From: Acidimicrobiaceae bacterium
Lineage (GTDB): Bacteria > Actinomycetota > Acidimicrobiia > Acidimicrobiales > Poriferisodalaceae
Assembly (NCBI GenBank): GCA_905182565.1
Contig: CAJJCB010000027.1
Location: forward strand, 248,001-312,000
Reading direction: 5' to 3'
DNA length: 64,000 bases
Both the position numbers and the translations under genes were made by a program. The notes under the pieces are model-generated. The model was not told the origin of the DNA. It worked only from the letters and a program-made list of their open reading frames with translations, and searched no databases. Positions within the stretch are counted from its first letter, which is position 1, and every line of letters begins with the position of its first letter. This document shows, one piece after another, positions 53,193-63,909 of the stretch.

Positions 53193-53882
53193 ATGAGTGG
53201 GAAAAAATATAAAGATTCGTTGAAAAAATTTGACCGTAACACGCTTCATCAACCAAACGAGGGGCTTGCTCTCGTAAAGCAGATGGCATCGGCAAAATTT
53301 GATGAAGCAGTAGATATATCTCTTTGTCTTGGTGTTGATCCTCGAAAAGCGGATCAAATGGTACGTGGTACCGTGGCGTTACCGTCAGGTACCGGTGGTG
53401 ATGTAAAAGTCGCAGTTTTCGCTCAAGGAGATGCAGCAGCTGAAGCTACTGAAGCTGGAGCAGACGTTGTAGGAGCTCAGGACTTAGCAGAGCGCATAGA
53501 GGGTGGGTTCACTGATTTCGATATCGCAATAGCAACACCCGATATGATGCCGATAGTTGGAAAATTAGGTCGTGTTCTAGGCCCTCGTGGGCTAATGCCT
53601 AATCCCAAATCAGGTACCGTCACCATGGATATCGCAAAAGCTGTTAGTGAGTTCAAAGGTGGAAAAGTAGAATATCGAACCGACAAATTCGGTAACGTGC
53701 AATTGGCAATTGGTAAAGCAAGCTTCGAAGAAGCCGATCTTTTGGCGAACTTTGAAGCGGTGATGGATGAACTTACTCGGGCGAAACCAGCTTCTTCGAA
53801 GGGCAGGTATCTCAAAAAGATTACTGTCTCTTCAACGATGGGCCCAGGTGTGAAACTAGACCCCAGCTCTTTCAGTTCATAA
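53193..53882 (+). CDS. rplA: 50S ribosomal protein L1
   Basis: L1 binds 23S rRNA at the stalk and usually represses its own operon. ARDV-like regions are seen as KFDEAVDISLCLGVDPRKADQ and MMPIVGKLGRVLGPRGLMPNP, which is the L1 signature near residue 120-140. Length 229 is standard. It lies 98 bases after rplK, with Shine-Dalgarno AGGTAGCTGAAGG upstream. Confidence 0.97.
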   Translation: MSGKKYKDSLKKFDRNTLHQPNEGLALVKQMASAKFDEAVDISLCLGVDPRKADQMVRGTVALPSGTGGDVKVAVFAQGDAAAEATEAGADVVGAQDLAERIEGGFTDFDIAIATPDMMPIVGKLGRVLGPRGLMPNPKSGTVTMDIAKAVSEFKGGKVEYRTDKFGNVQLAIGKASFEEADLLANFEAVMDELTRAKPASSKGRYLKKITVSSTMGPGVKLDPSSFSS

Positions 53883-53959
53883 AGCATGGTGGGATGTGGC
53901 CTAACGTCCAATAGGATGAAAATGAATATTTTTACGCTCGCCCTAGAAACCCGGTCGGC

Positions 53960-54090
53960 TTAGGCCTGAAATCGATGTGTTTAAAACCACTCGGACCTGA
54001 CGAGGCGGACCCTGTTTCCTGCGAAACAGCCTTATTGGCTGTGTTTCGGGTGAGGTGTTCGTTCTGCGAGCACCAAACACCCGAGAGGAG
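53960..54090 (+). promoter_or_regulatory. L10 leader (rplJL autoregulatory structure)
   Basis: The 215-base gap before rplJ contains a set of nested hairpins. CTGTTTC (54012-54018) pairs with GAAACAG (54023-54029), but that second arm plus CC can instead pair with GGCTGTGTTTC (54037-54047), so two alternative folds compete. Next, CGGGTG (54047-54052) pairs with CACCCG (54078-54083) enclosing an inner 8-bp hairpin at 54054-54074. The Shine-Dalgarno GAGAGGAGG follows at once. This matches an L10(L12)4-binding leader in position and layout. Confidence 0.7.
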
Positions 54091-54097
54091 GTAAAAC

Positions 54098-54811
54098 ATG
54101 GAACGAGAACCGCGAGCAGAAAAAGTTTCCGTAGTGGCGGACGTTCGAGAGCGATTCGAAGATGCTGAAGCTGTGCTGATAACAGAGTACAGAGGTCTTT
54201 CAGTATCAGATTTAGCTGAATTACGTGCAGCTCTCCGAGATACCGGGACTACTTACAAAATTTATAAGAACACGTTGGTTCGCTTAGCAATTGAAGAGAA
54301 CGCTCCTGAAGGCACGAGTCAAATGCTAGTAGGGCCGACGGCGTTGGCGTTTGTTAAAAAAGACCCATCGGCTGCGGCGAAAGCTCTTAAAACGTTTGCG
54401 TCAAACAATGATGCACTCATAATCAAAGGAGCAATACTCAGCGGCGGATTGCTAGATGAAGCTCAAGTTCGCGAATTAGCTGAATTGCCGTCACGTGACG
54501 AGTTGCTTGCTTCAATAGCAGGTGGACTGGCTGCACCGCTTCAATCAATAGCGTCAATGATGAACAACCTGTTGTCAGAAGTATCAGGTTTGTTGCAGGC
54601 ATTGTCCGATAAAGGCGGAGCCACGGAAAGCTCATTAGTGTCTGAACAATCAGACGATCCCGCAGTATCTGAAACTGATAGCGCTGTAACTAGCGCCGAA
54701 ACAGAAATTGTTACGGATGAAGCTAGCGATGAAACTGAAATAACTGGAACAGAGACCGACCCGGTCACTGAAGAACAATCAGATGGCGATGAAGCCACCA
54801 AAGAAGACTGA
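54098..54811 (+). CDS. rplJ: 50S ribosomal protein L10 with acidic tail
   Basis: Stalk base protein that carries L7/L12 dimers. [21 protein letters not shown] and [15 protein letters not shown] near residues 27-65 are the rRNA-binding domain and [17 protein letters not shown] is the L12-binding helix. Beyond about residue 170 there are some 67 extra residues that are almost only Glu, Asp, Ser and Thr; ordinary L10 stops near 170-180. The tail could lengthen the stalk or result from low-complexity drift. Strong GAGGAGG before the ATG. Confidence 0.95.
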   Translation: MEREPRAEKVSVVADVRERFEDAEAVLITEYRGLSVSDLAELRAALRDTGTTYKIYKNTLVRLAIEENAPEGTSQMLVGPTALAFVKKDPSAAAKALKTFASNNDALIIKGAILSGGLLDEAQVRELAELPSRDELLASIAGGLAAPLQSIASMMNNLLSEVSGLLQALSDKGGATESSLVSEQSDDPAVSETDSAVTSAETEIVTDEASDETEITGTETDPVTEEQSDGDEATKED

Positions 54812-54830
54812 ATACTTGAGGAGTAAGAAT

Positions 54831-55202
54831 ATGACTAGTGAAGAAATACTTGAAGCAATTGGCAATATGTCGGTGCTTGAATTAGTTGAGTTAAAGAAAG
54901 CATTTGAAGAAAAATTTGACGTAACAGCCGCTGCTGCTGCGCCTATGATGATGGCTGCTCCTGGCGGCGCAGAAGCTGCTGCTGAAGTGAAAGACGAATT
55001 TGATGTCGTCTTAACTGCTGCTGGAGAAAAGAAAATCCAGGTAATTAAAGAAGTTCGAGGGCTAACGAGCCTTGGTCTTAAAGAAGCTAAAGATCTTGTA
55101 GAAAGTGCTCCTGCACCTATACTTGAAGGCGTAACTAAAGAAGATGCCGATAAAGCCAAAGAAGTTATTGAAGCAGCTGGTGGATCGGTAGAAGTTAAGT
55201 AA
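54831..55202 (+). CDS. rplL: 50S ribosomal protein L7/L12
   Basis: The stalk protein that recruits translational GTPases. The N-terminal dimerisation part has [21 protein letters not shown], an Ala/Met-rich hinge ([18 protein letters not shown]) follows, and the C-terminal domain has [20 protein letters not shown] and [15 protein letters not shown]. The frame is open to 54783, but ATG 54831 after GAGGAGTAAG gives the standard 123 residues. Confidence 0.97.
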   Translation: MTSEEILEAIGNMSVLELVELKKAFEEKFDVTAAAAAPMMMAAPGGAEAAAEVKDEFDVVLTAAGEKKIQVIKEVRGLTSLGLKEAKDLVESAPAPILEGVTKEDADKAKEVIEAAGGSVEVK

Positions 55203-55244
55203 ATATTTATTAGCTTTGCAGCTATTTAATATGTTTAAGTTAGT

Positions 55245-55280
55245 GGGTCTAGCGGCTAGTCCGCTAGACCCAGATTTCAT
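55245..55280 (+). terminator. Hairpin attenuator between rplL and rpoB
   Basis: GGGTCTAGCGG (55245-55255) pairs perfectly with CCGCTAGACCC (55261-55271) around CTAGT, followed by AGATTTCAT. The stem is strong and the T-run poor, as expected for the partial terminator that sets the ratio of ribosomal to rpo transcripts. Confidence 0.65.
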
Positions 55281-55518
55281 AGAAATACTCCGAGAAAAGC
55301 ATGTGTTTGGTCTGACGAGTAGAATCGTTGGGCCTCGCAACACAAGCCGTTGTTTACACAATCTCAAAATGGGTTTGTGGAGACTCGATGGCCCGGCTAC
55401 GCTATTCTCCGTTGTGGTGTAACAGAAAATTCTTCGGACTTTCTCACTAAGCCCAACACGCCCCTTCACTCGGCGACCTTTGGCCAAGGTTGCAACTGAA
55501 TAATCTGAGGAGATCCCG
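55272..55518 (+). other. rpoB leader region
   Basis: With the attenuator, this makes a 316-base gap after rplL. A hairpin GCGACCTT/AAGGTTGC lies at 55473-55493 and a Shine-Dalgarno GAGGAGAT just ahead of rpoB. No ORF is supported. A secondary rpoB promoter is possible but no box pair is clear. Confidence 0.5.
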
Positions 55519-58500
55519 TTGTCGTCTCGTCCTGTCCGGGAACGGTACTCATTTGGCAACCTCGAAGAGGTCTTGCCACTACCTGACCTGATCGCTGTGC
55601 AGAAGCTGTCTTTTGACCGTTTTCTTGAAATAGGTTTAGCTGAGGCTTTTGCCGATATAAGTCCAATAACTGACTTTACCGGAAACCTAAAGCTTGAATT
55701 TGAATTCGATCCTCATGATGAAGACCTTCGGTTACCGCCGAAGTTCACTGAGGAAGAATGCAAAGAGAAAGACCACACCTACTCGGTCCCTATTTTTGTC
55801 CGTGCGCGTTTCATGAACGCTACTACTGGCGAAATTAAAGAGCAGACAGTCTTCATGGGGGATTTCCCGATGATGACCAGAAAAGGAACGTTTATAATAA
55901 ACGGTACTGAGCGGGTTATTGTCAGCCAGTTGGTGCGTTCTCCTGGTGTTATTTTCCAGCCGGGTGAGAGATATCGGTTAAGAAATATCCAAAAACATCA
56001 ATTGGTAACTGGCACGATCCATCCCTACCGTGGTGAATGGATAGAGTTTGATGTCGAACACAAGCCCGGAAAAGATGTTACTGCTGGCACGAGAGTTGCT
56101 CGTAAACGCCGGCTGAGCATCTTCACACTAATTCGTGCTCTGGGGTTTGACGAAGAGAACTATCCTGGGTTTCTCCAGCGTTACGTAAACCACTTTGATT
56201 TCCTTGAGGGCCAATGGGAGAAAGATCAGTCGTTAGCCCCAACGATGCAAGAATCGCTTATCGAAATTTATAAGCGAGCCCGTCCGGGTGAGCCGCCTAC
56301 TCCAGAAGCCGCTGCCAACTATTTTACAAACGCGTTCTTCGAAGATCGCCGTTATTCTCTTTCTAAAGTTGGTAGATACAAGCTAAACAAGAAACTTGGC
56401 CCTGAGCTTGACCGTATCGAAGAGTTGTTTGGCGTTAAATTAGAACGTCCTGATCCGACCTCTTCGGTTCTTTCGCGCGCTGAAGTGCTGGCAGCAGCTA
56501 CATATTTGTTGCATCTAGCGGATGCTCAACCGGGTTACCGTCTTGATGACCAAGACCATTTCGCGAATCGTCGAATCAGGTCTGTTGGTGAGCTAATCCA
56601 AAACCAGGTCAGGATCGGTCTAAGTCGTATGGAGCGTGTTGTACGCGAGCGTATGACTACTCAAGACGTTGAGGCAATCACCCCACAAACTTTAATAAAT
56701 ACACGACCTGTGTCGGCAGCGATAAAAGAATTCTTCGGAACTTCTCAACTTTCGCAATTCATGGATCAAGTAAACCCACTGTCTGGGCTTACACATAGGC
56801 GACGACTTTCCGCGCTCGGACCAGGTGGCCTTTCTCGCGAAAGAGCTGGTTTTGAAGTTCGAGATGTGCACTTCAGCCACTACGGCCGTATGTGCCCGAT
56901 CGAAACTCCAGAAGGTCCAAATATTGGACTAATTGGTGGCCTAGCAACGTTTGCACGGGTGAATGAATTTGGGTTTATTGAGTCTCCATACCGGGTTGTT
57001 AACGATGGTCAGGTATCAGACGAGATTCGTTATCTAACGGCGGATGAAGAAGAAGAATTTGTTGTTGCCCAGGCGAATGCGCCGCTAAATCCGAATAAAA
57101 CGTTCCGAAACCCCCGTGTGCTAGTAAGGAAAAGCCCACAAGGAGCCAGCCTTCAGGATCTGAAACTCCAGATGGAGCGCGATACATATTTCGCTTCGAC
57201 AACGGAAATTAGTTACGTACCAGCGGCTGAAGTACAGATGATGGACGTATCACCTAAGCAAATTGTGTCGGTAGCGACTGCTTTGATTCCGTTCCTTGAA
57301 CATGATGATGCTAACAGAGCTCTCATGGGAGCAAATATGCAACGTCAAGCTGTGCCTTTGGTGCGAGCTGAAGCTGCTTATGTAGGGACAGGTATCGAAG
57401 CTCGAGCAGCGGTAGACGCGGCTGATGTTATTTTGGCTAAAGAATCTGGGGTTGTGACTAGGGTCAGCAGCCAGTCCATAAGGGTTGAATACAACAAACT
57501 TGGGTCAGTTGAACACGAGTTGCTTAAATTTAAGCGCTCAAACCAAGACACTTGTATAAATCAAAGACCGATTGTTGCTGAAGGCGACAAGGTAAAGAAG
57601 GGGGCCGTTCTAGCTGATGGTCCTTCGACTGATCAGGGCGAATTAGCTTTAGGTAAGAATCTACTTGTCGCTTACATGGCCTGGGAAGGGTACAACTTCG
57701 AGGATGCGATCATCCTCTCTGAACGTCTTGTGAAAGATGATGTACTTACATCGATACACATCAAAGAACATGAAATTGATGCTCGAGATACGAAATTAGG
57801 ACCAGAAGAAATAACGCGAGACATACCAAATCTTGCAGATGATGTGCTTGGTGAATTGGATGAAGACGGAGTAATCCGAGTTGGCGCTGAGGTAAATCCT
57901 GGCGATGTTCTAGTCGGGAAAGTTACTCCTAAGGGAGAAACAGAACTTACTCCTGAAGAGCGTCTCCTTAGAGCAATCTTTGGGGAGAAAGCACGTGAAG
58001 TAAGAGACACTTCCTTAAAAGTTCCTCATGGTGAGCGTGGCGTTGTCATAGACGTAAAGGTTCTGAGGCGCGACGAAGACCAAGAGTTATCTCCTGGTGT
58101 TAATGAACTCGTTCGGGTTTACATTGCCCAAAAGAGAAAAATTAGCGTTGGCGATAAGCTCGCTGGTCGACACGGTAACAAAGGAGTAATCTCCAAAATT
58201 CTTCCTATCGAAGATATGCCTTACCTAGCTGATGGAACTCCGATAGATATCATCCTTAGCCCCCTCGGTGTTCCTAGTCGTATGAATGTCGGCCAGGTGC
58301 TAGAAGCTCATCTTGGATATGCAGCGCGATGGGGTTGGGAATTCGAAGGTAAGTTGGTCGGCGATACACCGATTTCAAATAGCGACAGGAAAACCCGTCC
58401 CCGAACGCAGCCTTCAGTCTTTGTTGCAACACCGGTATTTGACGGAGCAGCATGGGATGAAGTGGAAAGCGCTGGGATCCACCCAACCATCCAAAAAACG

Positions 58501-59091
58501 CTCGAAAAGCTTCGTCCAGAATCAGTTACCGGCGAACGGATGATGACTACTACTGGGAAGACCACGCTATATAACGGTCGTACCGGTGAAGCATATGATC
58601 AGCCAATCATGGTTGGTTACAGTTACATCTTGAAACTAGCTCACCTTGTTGATGATAAAATTCATGCTCGTTCAACTGGGCCGTACTCGATGATTACTCA
58701 GCAGCCATTAGGTGGTAAAGCTCAATTCGGCGGCCAGCGCTTTGGCGAAATGGAAGTTTGGGCTTTAGAGGCTTATGGCGCTGCGTATCTCCTTCAGGAA
58801 CTTTTGACGATTAAGTCAGATGACGTTCTTGGACGTGTTCGGGTATATGAAGCGATTGTCAAGGGTGAAAATATTCCTGAACCAGGAATCCCAGAAAGTT
58901 TTAAGGTTCTGATCAAGGAAATGCAAGCTCTTTGTCTCAACGTAGAGGTTATGTCCCTTGATGGTAAAGAGATCGACATGCAAGGTCTTGATGAAGATGT
59001 GTTCCGAGCAGAAGAATCACTCGGTATTGATATCAGTCGTCCTGAACGAGGGACCGATGAAGACGATGAACTTAGGAGGCGACGTTCATGA
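55519..59091 (+). CDS. rpoB: DNA-directed RNA polymerase subunit beta
   Basis: Core catalytic subunit of RNA polymerase. Landmarks: [19 protein letters not shown] at the N-terminus, the rifampicin region [20 protein letters not shown] (about 410-430), [35 protein letters not shown] and the C-terminal [20 protein letters not shown]. It has V418 where E. coli has N518, and F452 where E. coli has P552; His and Ser at the classical resistance positions are unchanged. Starts at TTG with GAGGAG ahead. Length 1190 is typical of actinobacteria. Confidence 0.98.
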   Translation: MSSRPVRERYSFGNLEEVLPLPDLIAVQKLSFDRFLEIGLAEAFADISPITDFTGNLKLEFEFDPHDEDLRLPPKFTEEECKEKDHTYSVPIFVRARFMNATTGEIKEQTVFMGDFPMMTRKGTFIINGTERVIVSQLVRSPGVIFQPGERYRLRNIQKHQLVTGTIHPYRGEWIEFDVEHKPGKDVTAGTRVARKRRLSIFTLIRALGFDEENYPGFLQRYVNHFDFLEGQWEKDQSLAPTMQESLIEIYKRARPGEPPTPEAAANYFTNAFFEDRRYSLSKVGRYKLNKKLGPELDRIEELFGVKLERPDPTSSVLSRAEVLAAATYLLHLADAQPGYRLDDQDHFANRRIRSVGELIQNQVRIGLSRMERVVRERMTTQDVEAITPQTLINTRPVSAAIKEFFGTSQLSQFMDQVNPLSGLTHRRRLSALGPGGLSRERAGFEVRDVHFSHYGRMCPIETPEGPNIGLIGGLATFARVNEFGFIESPYRVVNDGQVSDEIRYLTADEEEEFVVAQANAPLNPNKTFRNPRVLVRKSPQGASLQDLKLQMERDTYFASTTEISYVPAAEVQMMDVSPKQIVSVATALIPFLEHDDANRALMGANMQRQAVPLVRAEAAYVGTGIEARAAVDAADVILAKESGVVTRVSSQSIRVEYNKLGSVEHELLKFKRSNQDTCINQRPIVAEGDKVKKGAVLADGPSTDQGELALGKNLLVAYMAWEGYNFEDAIILSERLVKDDVLTSIHIKEHEIDARDTKLGPEEITRDIPNLADDVLGELDEDGVIRVGAEVNPGDVLVGKVTPKGETELTPEERLLRAIFGEKAREVRDTSLKVPHGERGVVIDVKVLRRDEDQELSPGVNELVRVYIAQKRKISVGDKLAGRHGNKGVISKILPIEDMPYLADGTPIDIILSPLGVPSRMNVGQVLEAHLGYAARWGWEFEGKLVGDTPISNSDRKTRPRTQPSVFVATPVFDGAAWDEVESAGIHPTIQKTLEKLRPESVTGERMMTTTGKTTLYNGRTGEAYDQPIMVGYSYILKLAHLVDDKIHARSTGPYSMITQQPLGGKAQFGGQRFGEMEVWALEAYGAAYLLQELLTIKSDDVLGRVRVYEAIVKGENIPEPGIPESFKVLIKEMQALCLNVEVMSLDGKEIDMQGLDEDVFRAEESLGIDISRPERGTDEDDELRRRRS

Positions 59092-59137
59092 AGGTCGATA
59101 GCCCAATGCCCAATTCGTCGCGGACTGTGAGTAGTAA

Positions 59138-62100
59138 ATGATTGATGTTAATGAATTCTCTGATATACGTATTGGCTTGGCAACGGCTGACGCGATTCGC
59201 ACCTGGTCAAATGGTGAGGTTAAAAAGCCTGAAACCATTAATTACCGGACCCTAAAGCCGGAAAAAGATGGTCTTTTCTGCGAAAAAATCTTTGGTCCAA
59301 CCAAAGATTGGGAATGTGCTTGCGGTAAGTATAAGCGCGTCCGATTTAAGGGAATAATTTGCGAACGATGTGGTGTTGAAGTTACCCGGACCAAGGTCAG
59401 ACGGGAACGGATGGGTCACATAGAATTAGCCGCACCAGTTGTTCATATATGGTATCTCCGGGGAACACGAAGCTGGTTAGCCTATCTTCTCACCGGTTTA
59501 GAAATCAAAGAAGAACTAAAAGCGAAACAGTTAGAACGCGTAATTTACTTTGCCGCTAATCTTGTGAGCTGGGTAGATGTTGATAAGCGTCATGAAGACC
59601 TTCCGCGCTTAGAAGCTGAGATGCGAGAAGAACTTGATGCGATCAGTGAAGAACTTGAAGGTGAAGTTGAAAATCGGCTTGCGAAACTAGAAAAAGAATT
59701 AAGCGAGCTCGAAACTAAAGGCTCCAACGATAAAGAAATCAAAGCAGTAAAACGCGACACCGAAAAAGATGTTGAGCTTCTACGTACAGAGTACGCCGAT
59801 GAGCTGGAACTCGTTAAACGAGTGTTTGATGAATTTAGCGGCCTGCATGGACGTAAAATTTTTGAAGATGAGCTTTTATGGCGAGAGCTTGAAGATAGAT
59901 ATGGTGAGTACTTCGAGGGTGGCATGGGGGCCGAAGCCATTACTCAACTCATGGCGCGTGTCGATTTTAACGAAGAAGAAATTCTTTTACGTGAAGCTAT
60001 TGACGCTTCTGACGGAAGAAAAGAGCTGTCAGCACAGCGAAAGCAAAAAGCCATTAAGAGGCTGAAAATTTTAACCGCATTTAACCGTCGAAATGAACAA
60101 GGCAAAAGAATTAACGACCCACGGGCAATGATTCTTGATGCCGTTCCGGTAATTCCACCTGAGCTTCGCCCGATGGTGCAACTCGATGGTGGCCGTTTCG
60201 CTACTTCAGACTTAAATGATTTGTACCGCAGGGTTATTAACCGAAATAACCGGCTTAAGCGATTACTTGATCTTGGTGCTCCAGAAATAATCGTCAATAA
60301 CGAAAAACGTATGCTTCAGGAAGCTGTTGACGCACTTTTCGATAATGGCCGTCGTGGTCGACCAGTAACTGGTCCAGGTAACCGTCCCTTGAAATCCCTT
60401 TCGGACATGCTGAAAGGTAAACAAGGAAGATTCCGCCAAAACCTCCTAGGTAAGCGCGTCGATTATTCTGGCCGTTCGGTAATTGTTGTAGGCCCTACAC
60501 TTAAGTTGCATCAATGTGGACTGCCTAAATTAATGGCATTAGAGCTCTTCAAACCGTTTGTGATGAAGCGGCTGGTAGATCTTGAGCTTGCACAAAACAT
60601 TAAATCCGCTAAGCGTATGGTTGAGCGTCGTAAGTCTGAAGTTTGGGAAGTACTCGAAGAAGCAATTAAAGAACACCCAGTTCTTCTAAACCGAGCCCCA
60701 ACTTTACACCGACTTGGAATACAAGCCTTTGAACCAGTATTAGTTGATGGTAAAGCGATACAGATCCACCCGCTTGTCTGCGCCGCTTTTAATGCCGACT
60801 TTGATGGCGACCAAATGGCTGTTCATCTACCGTTATCTGCTGAAGCTCAAGCCGAAGCTCGAGTGTTAATGCTGTCGGCGAATAATATCTTGTCGCCTGC
60901 TGATGGGCGTCCAATGACAGTGCCCAGCCAGGACATGATTATCGGTGGCTATTATCTCACAGAGCTGCGCGAACAAAAAAGTGACGCCAAGATGAAGGTC
61001 TTCAAACACTTTCATCAAATTGAACGTGCTGTAGCACTCAACCAGCTCAATCTTCATAGCTCAATTATTTGGAGAAATGAAGCTCTATCTGACGGCGATG
61101 GTGGATTTCATACCACTACACCCGGGAGAGTTTTGTTTAACTCAGCGCTTCCTGAAGACTTTCCATATGTCAATGTGAAAGTCCGTAAACAAGAAATGGG
61201 CGAAATCGTTCGAGATCTTTCTGCCGGATATCGCACTAACCAGGTGGCGGCCAGTCTTGATAAAATCAAAAATTTATGTTTCGTCTACGCAACCAGATCT
61301 GGCTTAACCGTCTCTATCGATGACGTTCGGACACCTCCGGATAAAGAAGTCATTATGGAACGTTATGAGGCAGAAGCGGAACGAGTTGAAACTCAGTACC
61401 GTCGTGGAATTATCACCGATGGTGAGCGTCGCCAAAAAGAAGTAGAAATTTGGACATCTGCGACGGAAGAAGTGCGTCAGTCACTCGAAGTTGAACTCAA
61501 AAAAGATGCGTTCAACCCAATTGAAATGATGGTTGAATCCGGCGCTCGTGGAAACATGATGCAAGTTCGCCAAATTGCAGCTATCCGAGGTCTAGTTGCT
61601 AACCCTCGTGGAGATATTATCCCTAGGCCAATTAAATCCTCGTATCGCGAAGGCCTCACCATGCTTGAGTACTTCATCTCGACGCCTGGTGCTCGAAAAG
61701 GATTAGTTGATACAGCGCTTCGAACTGCTGATTCGGGCTACTTAACTCGTCGATTAGTCGACGTAGCACAAGAGCTTATTGTTAACGAAGAAGATCCGTT
61801 CGAAAGGTCTGGGCCTGTTCTAGGCCTCTGGCTAGAAGATATTGGACCAGATACAACTGAAAAGCGAACCTATCTGGAGACCCGGCTCTTTAGTCGTTGC
61901 TTAGCCCAAGCAGTTGAGTTGTCAGATGGCTCAACTCTAGAAGCTGGAGCTTTAATCCGCGAAGAAGAAATGATCGCGTTGCGTGACGATCCTGCAGTCG
62001 AAAGAGTAATGGTTCTATCTCCGCTTACCGATAGCTCTGAATTCGGTGTTGCATCAAAAGCCTACGGAAGTTCACTTGCGACAGGAGAAATGATCGAAGT

Positions 62101-63028
62101 TGGTGAAGCGGTAGGAGTTATCGCAGCTCAATCGATCGGTGAGCCTGGTACCCAGTTAACGATGCGTACTTTCCATACTGGAGGCGTCGCCGGTAGCGAC
62201 ATCGCTGGTGGTCTTCCTCGCGTTGTTGAACTTTTCGAATCTCGAACCCCTAAAGGTAAAGCCACTCTTGCGACGCAGACCGGCGTTGTCAGAATCGGTG
62301 ATGATGATGGCCGTGGACGAGAAGTTTTGGTTGTCGCAGATAATGGAGACGAAGACCCACATACAGTGTCGACGATTGCACGATTAGCAGTAACTGATGG
62401 TCAAGAAGTGAGAGCTGGCGATCCATTAGTCGACGGTCCACGAGACCCTAAAGAACTGCTCGAAATTCGAGGAGTGCGCGAGACTCAACAATACATTGTT
62501 GAAGAAGTACAAAAAGTGTATCGCGAGCAAGGCGTATCAATCCATGACAAGCACATCGAGTTGATCGTTAGGCAGATGACTCGTCGGGTTCTTGTTGGCG
62601 AGCCGGGAGAATCAGAGTTCCTACCTGGCGAGCAAGTTGATCAACGGGTCTACGGTGAAACTAATAGAATGTTAGTGAAAGAGGGCAAACGGCCAGCCGA
62701 AGCTCGCCCAGTCATGATGGGAATCACGAAAGCGTCGTTAGCAACCGAGTCGTGGCTTTCTGCTGCATCCTTCCAGGAGACAACTCGTGTTCTCACTGAA
62801 GCTGCCATTGAAGGACGGCGTGATGATCTAAAGGGCCTGAAAGAGAATATAATCATCGGTAAACTAATACCTGCAGGAACTGGCCAGGGACGTTATTGCA
62901 ATATTGATACGACCGCCCCTGATTATGAACCTTTAGAGTTTTGGTCATCAGAAGAAGATCAAGACCCTGCTGAATGGCTAGCGAGTATTGGTAATGAAAA
63001 TAAGGCGACCCTTGGCGATGCGAGTTAA
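59138..63028 (+). CDS. rpoC: DNA-directed RNA polymerase subunit beta-prime, second zinc site lost
   Basis: The catalytic motif is NADFDGDQM (N552 to M560). The N-terminal zinc site is intact (C60, C62, C75, C78). The second zinc site is gone: EDCGT is EDPFE (P887 in place of the first Cys) and LTCxxxxGVCxKCYG reads [15 protein letters not shown], with D965, A972 and A975 at the other three Cys positions. Spacing is unchanged, so this is substitution, not deletion. A charged coiled-coil insertion at about 140-235 ([18 protein letters not shown] and onward) is the lineage-typical actinobacterial insert. Length 1296. Begins 46 bases after rpoB. Confidence 0.97.
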   Translation: MIDVNEFSDIRIGLATADAIRTWSNGEVKKPETINYRTLKPEKDGLFCEKIFGPTKDWECACGKYKRVRFKGIICERCGVEVTRTKVRRERMGHIELAAPVVHIWYLRGTRSWLAYLLTGLEIKEELKAKQLERVIYFAANLVSWVDVDKRHEDLPRLEAEMREELDAISEELEGEVENRLAKLEKELSELETKGSNDKEIKAVKRDTEKDVELLRTEYADELELVKRVFDEFSGLHGRKIFEDELLWRELEDRYGEYFEGGMGAEAITQLMARVDFNEEEILLREAIDASDGRKELSAQRKQKAIKRLKILTAFNRRNEQGKRINDPRAMILDAVPVIPPELRPMVQLDGGRFATSDLNDLYRRVINRNNRLKRLLDLGAPEIIVNNEKRMLQEAVDALFDNGRRGRPVTGPGNRPLKSLSDMLKGKQGRFRQNLLGKRVDYSGRSVIVVGPTLKLHQCGLPKLMALELFKPFVMKRLVDLELAQNIKSAKRMVERRKSEVWEVLEEAIKEHPVLLNRAPTLHRLGIQAFEPVLVDGKAIQIHPLVCAAFNADFDGDQMAVHLPLSAEAQAEARVLMLSANNILSPADGRPMTVPSQDMIIGGYYLTELREQKSDAKMKVFKHFHQIERAVALNQLNLHSSIIWRNEALSDGDGGFHTTTPGRVLFNSALPEDFPYVNVKVRKQEMGEIVRDLSAGYRTNQVAASLDKIKNLCFVYATRSGLTVSIDDVRTPPDKEVIMERYEAEAERVETQYRRGIITDGERRQKEVEIWTSATEEVRQSLEVELKKDAFNPIEMMVESGARGNMMQVRQIAAIRGLVANPRGDIIPRPIKSSYREGLTMLEYFISTPGARKGLVDTALRTADSGYLTRRLVDVAQELIVNEEDPFERSGPVLGLWLEDIGPDTTEKRTYLETRLFSRCLAQAVELSDGSTLEAGALIREEEMIALRDDPAVERVMVLSPLTDSSEFGVASKAYGSSLATGEMIEVGEAVGVIAAQSIGEPGTQLTMRTFHTGGVAGSDIAGGLPRVVELFESRTPKGKATLATQTGVVRIGDDDGRGREVLVVADNGDEDPHTVSTIARLAVTDGQEVRAGDPLVDGPRDPKELLEIRGVRETQQYIVEEVQKVYREQGVSIHDKHIELIVRQMTRRVLVGEPGESEFLPGEQVDQRVYGETNRMLVKEGKRPAEARPVMMGITKASLATESWLSAASFQETTRVLTEAAIEGRRDDLKGLKENIIIGKLIPAGTGQGRYCNIDTTAPDYEPLEFWSSEEDQDPAEWLASIGNENKATLGDAS

Positions 63029-63054
63029 CTAAGCTATCGCAAATAAAATAACTA

Positions 63055-63105
63055 AATTGCGGCGCGTTCTTCAAAATACGAAGGACGCGCCGCAATTGCT
63101 TTTAT
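63055..63105 (+). terminator. Intrinsic terminator after rpoBC
   Basis: AATTGCGGCGCGT (63055-63067) pairs with ACGCGCCGCAATT (63085-63097), and the inner TCTTC/GAAGG extends the stem to 18 pairs around a seven-base loop. GCTTTTATAG follows. The strongest terminator in the window. Confidence 0.88.
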
Positions 63106-63533
63106 AGCAGATGGACGTGTCGTCGACCAGGAAGTAGTTAGTTGACAACAATTTGGTTCCAGAAGCTTGGCTTGAGTTACTTAACTAAGTGAATTAGCCC
63201 TAATCTGTGAAGTTAATGACGTGAGACTAAAGATCTGAGTGAGGGAAACCGGTCGGTGCCTCTTTGTGGTAACTAATAACTTGAGTAGATTGTTTGGGCT
63301 TGCGATACTGAGGAAAAGGTACTTTTTATGTGCCGAACACCGTTAAATCAACCACTTCGACGAAAAACCGTTCTATTGTTCATAAAACTTTTTTGTTGTT
63401 TAACCTAGATAGTTTGCCTACGAGTTGCCTCTAGCTTACGCGCCTCGTAACATTACGGACTGGTCTTAGACCGGCCTGTGTAATGTGCCGGTAACCATGA
63501 GATCTACCTCCAACCGTACTCCAGAGGTACCTG
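63106..63533 (+). promoter_or_regulatory. Upstream region and structured leader of the rpsL operon
   Basis: Between the rpoC terminator and rpsL. TTGACA at 63142-63147 matches a -35, but no good -10 stands 16-18 bases on; TTGTGG (63264) with TAGATT (63286) is another weak pair. Near the gene, CATTAC (63451-63456) pairs with GTAATG (63480-63485) enclosing GG/CC and the CTGGTC/GACCGG hairpin; an alternative ACCGGC/GCCGGT (63470-63492) competes with it. Probably a regulatory leader. No ORF is seen. Confidence 0.5.
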
Positions 63534-63908
63534 GTGCCAACCATTCAGCAATTAGTCCGTAAGGGCCGTAAGTCAAAACCTACCAAAGGTAAAACGCCCG
63601 CCCTAAAGGGTTCGCCGCAACGTCGCGGTGTCTGTACACGCGTTTATACCCATACGCCTAAGAAGCCTAACTCAGCTCTACGAAAAGTCGCTCGTGTGCG
63701 ATTAACCAGTGGAATTGAAGTTACCGCTTACATCCCAGGAGAGGGACACAACCTGCAAGAACACAGCATCGTTCTTGTGCGTGGTGGCCGTGTAAAAGAT
63801 CTTCCTGGTGTTCGTTATAAAGTTATTCGTGGTTCTTTAGACGCATCAGGCGTTTCAGAGCGACGACAAGCCCGTTCGCGCTACGGCGCGAAGAAAGAGA
63901 AGAGCTGA
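63534..63908 (+). CDS. rpsL: 30S ribosomal protein S12
   Basis: Decoding-centre protein. [33 protein letters not shown] and [27 protein letters not shown] are all conserved; the two lysines linked to streptomycin resistance (in PKKPNS and GRVKD) are wild type. Length 124. Starts at GTG. First gene of the str operon, separated from rpsG by one base. Confidence 0.98.
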   Translation: MPTIQQLVRKGRKSKPTKGKTPALKGSPQRRGVCTRVYTHTPKKPNSALRKVARVRLTSGIEVTAYIPGEGHNLQEHSIVLVRGGRVKDLPGVRYKVIRGSLDASGVSERRQARSRYGAKKEKS

Positions 63909-63909
63909 C

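Noticed and set aside
54783-54830. Longer start for rplL overlapping rplJ
   Set aside because: The extra 16 residues are not part of L7/L12; ATG 54831 has a strong Shine-Dalgarno and gives the standard length.
63142-63170. TTGACA at 63142 as the rpsL promoter
   Set aside because: A matching -10 box is not found at 16-18 bases; kept only as a weak hint in the leader entry.
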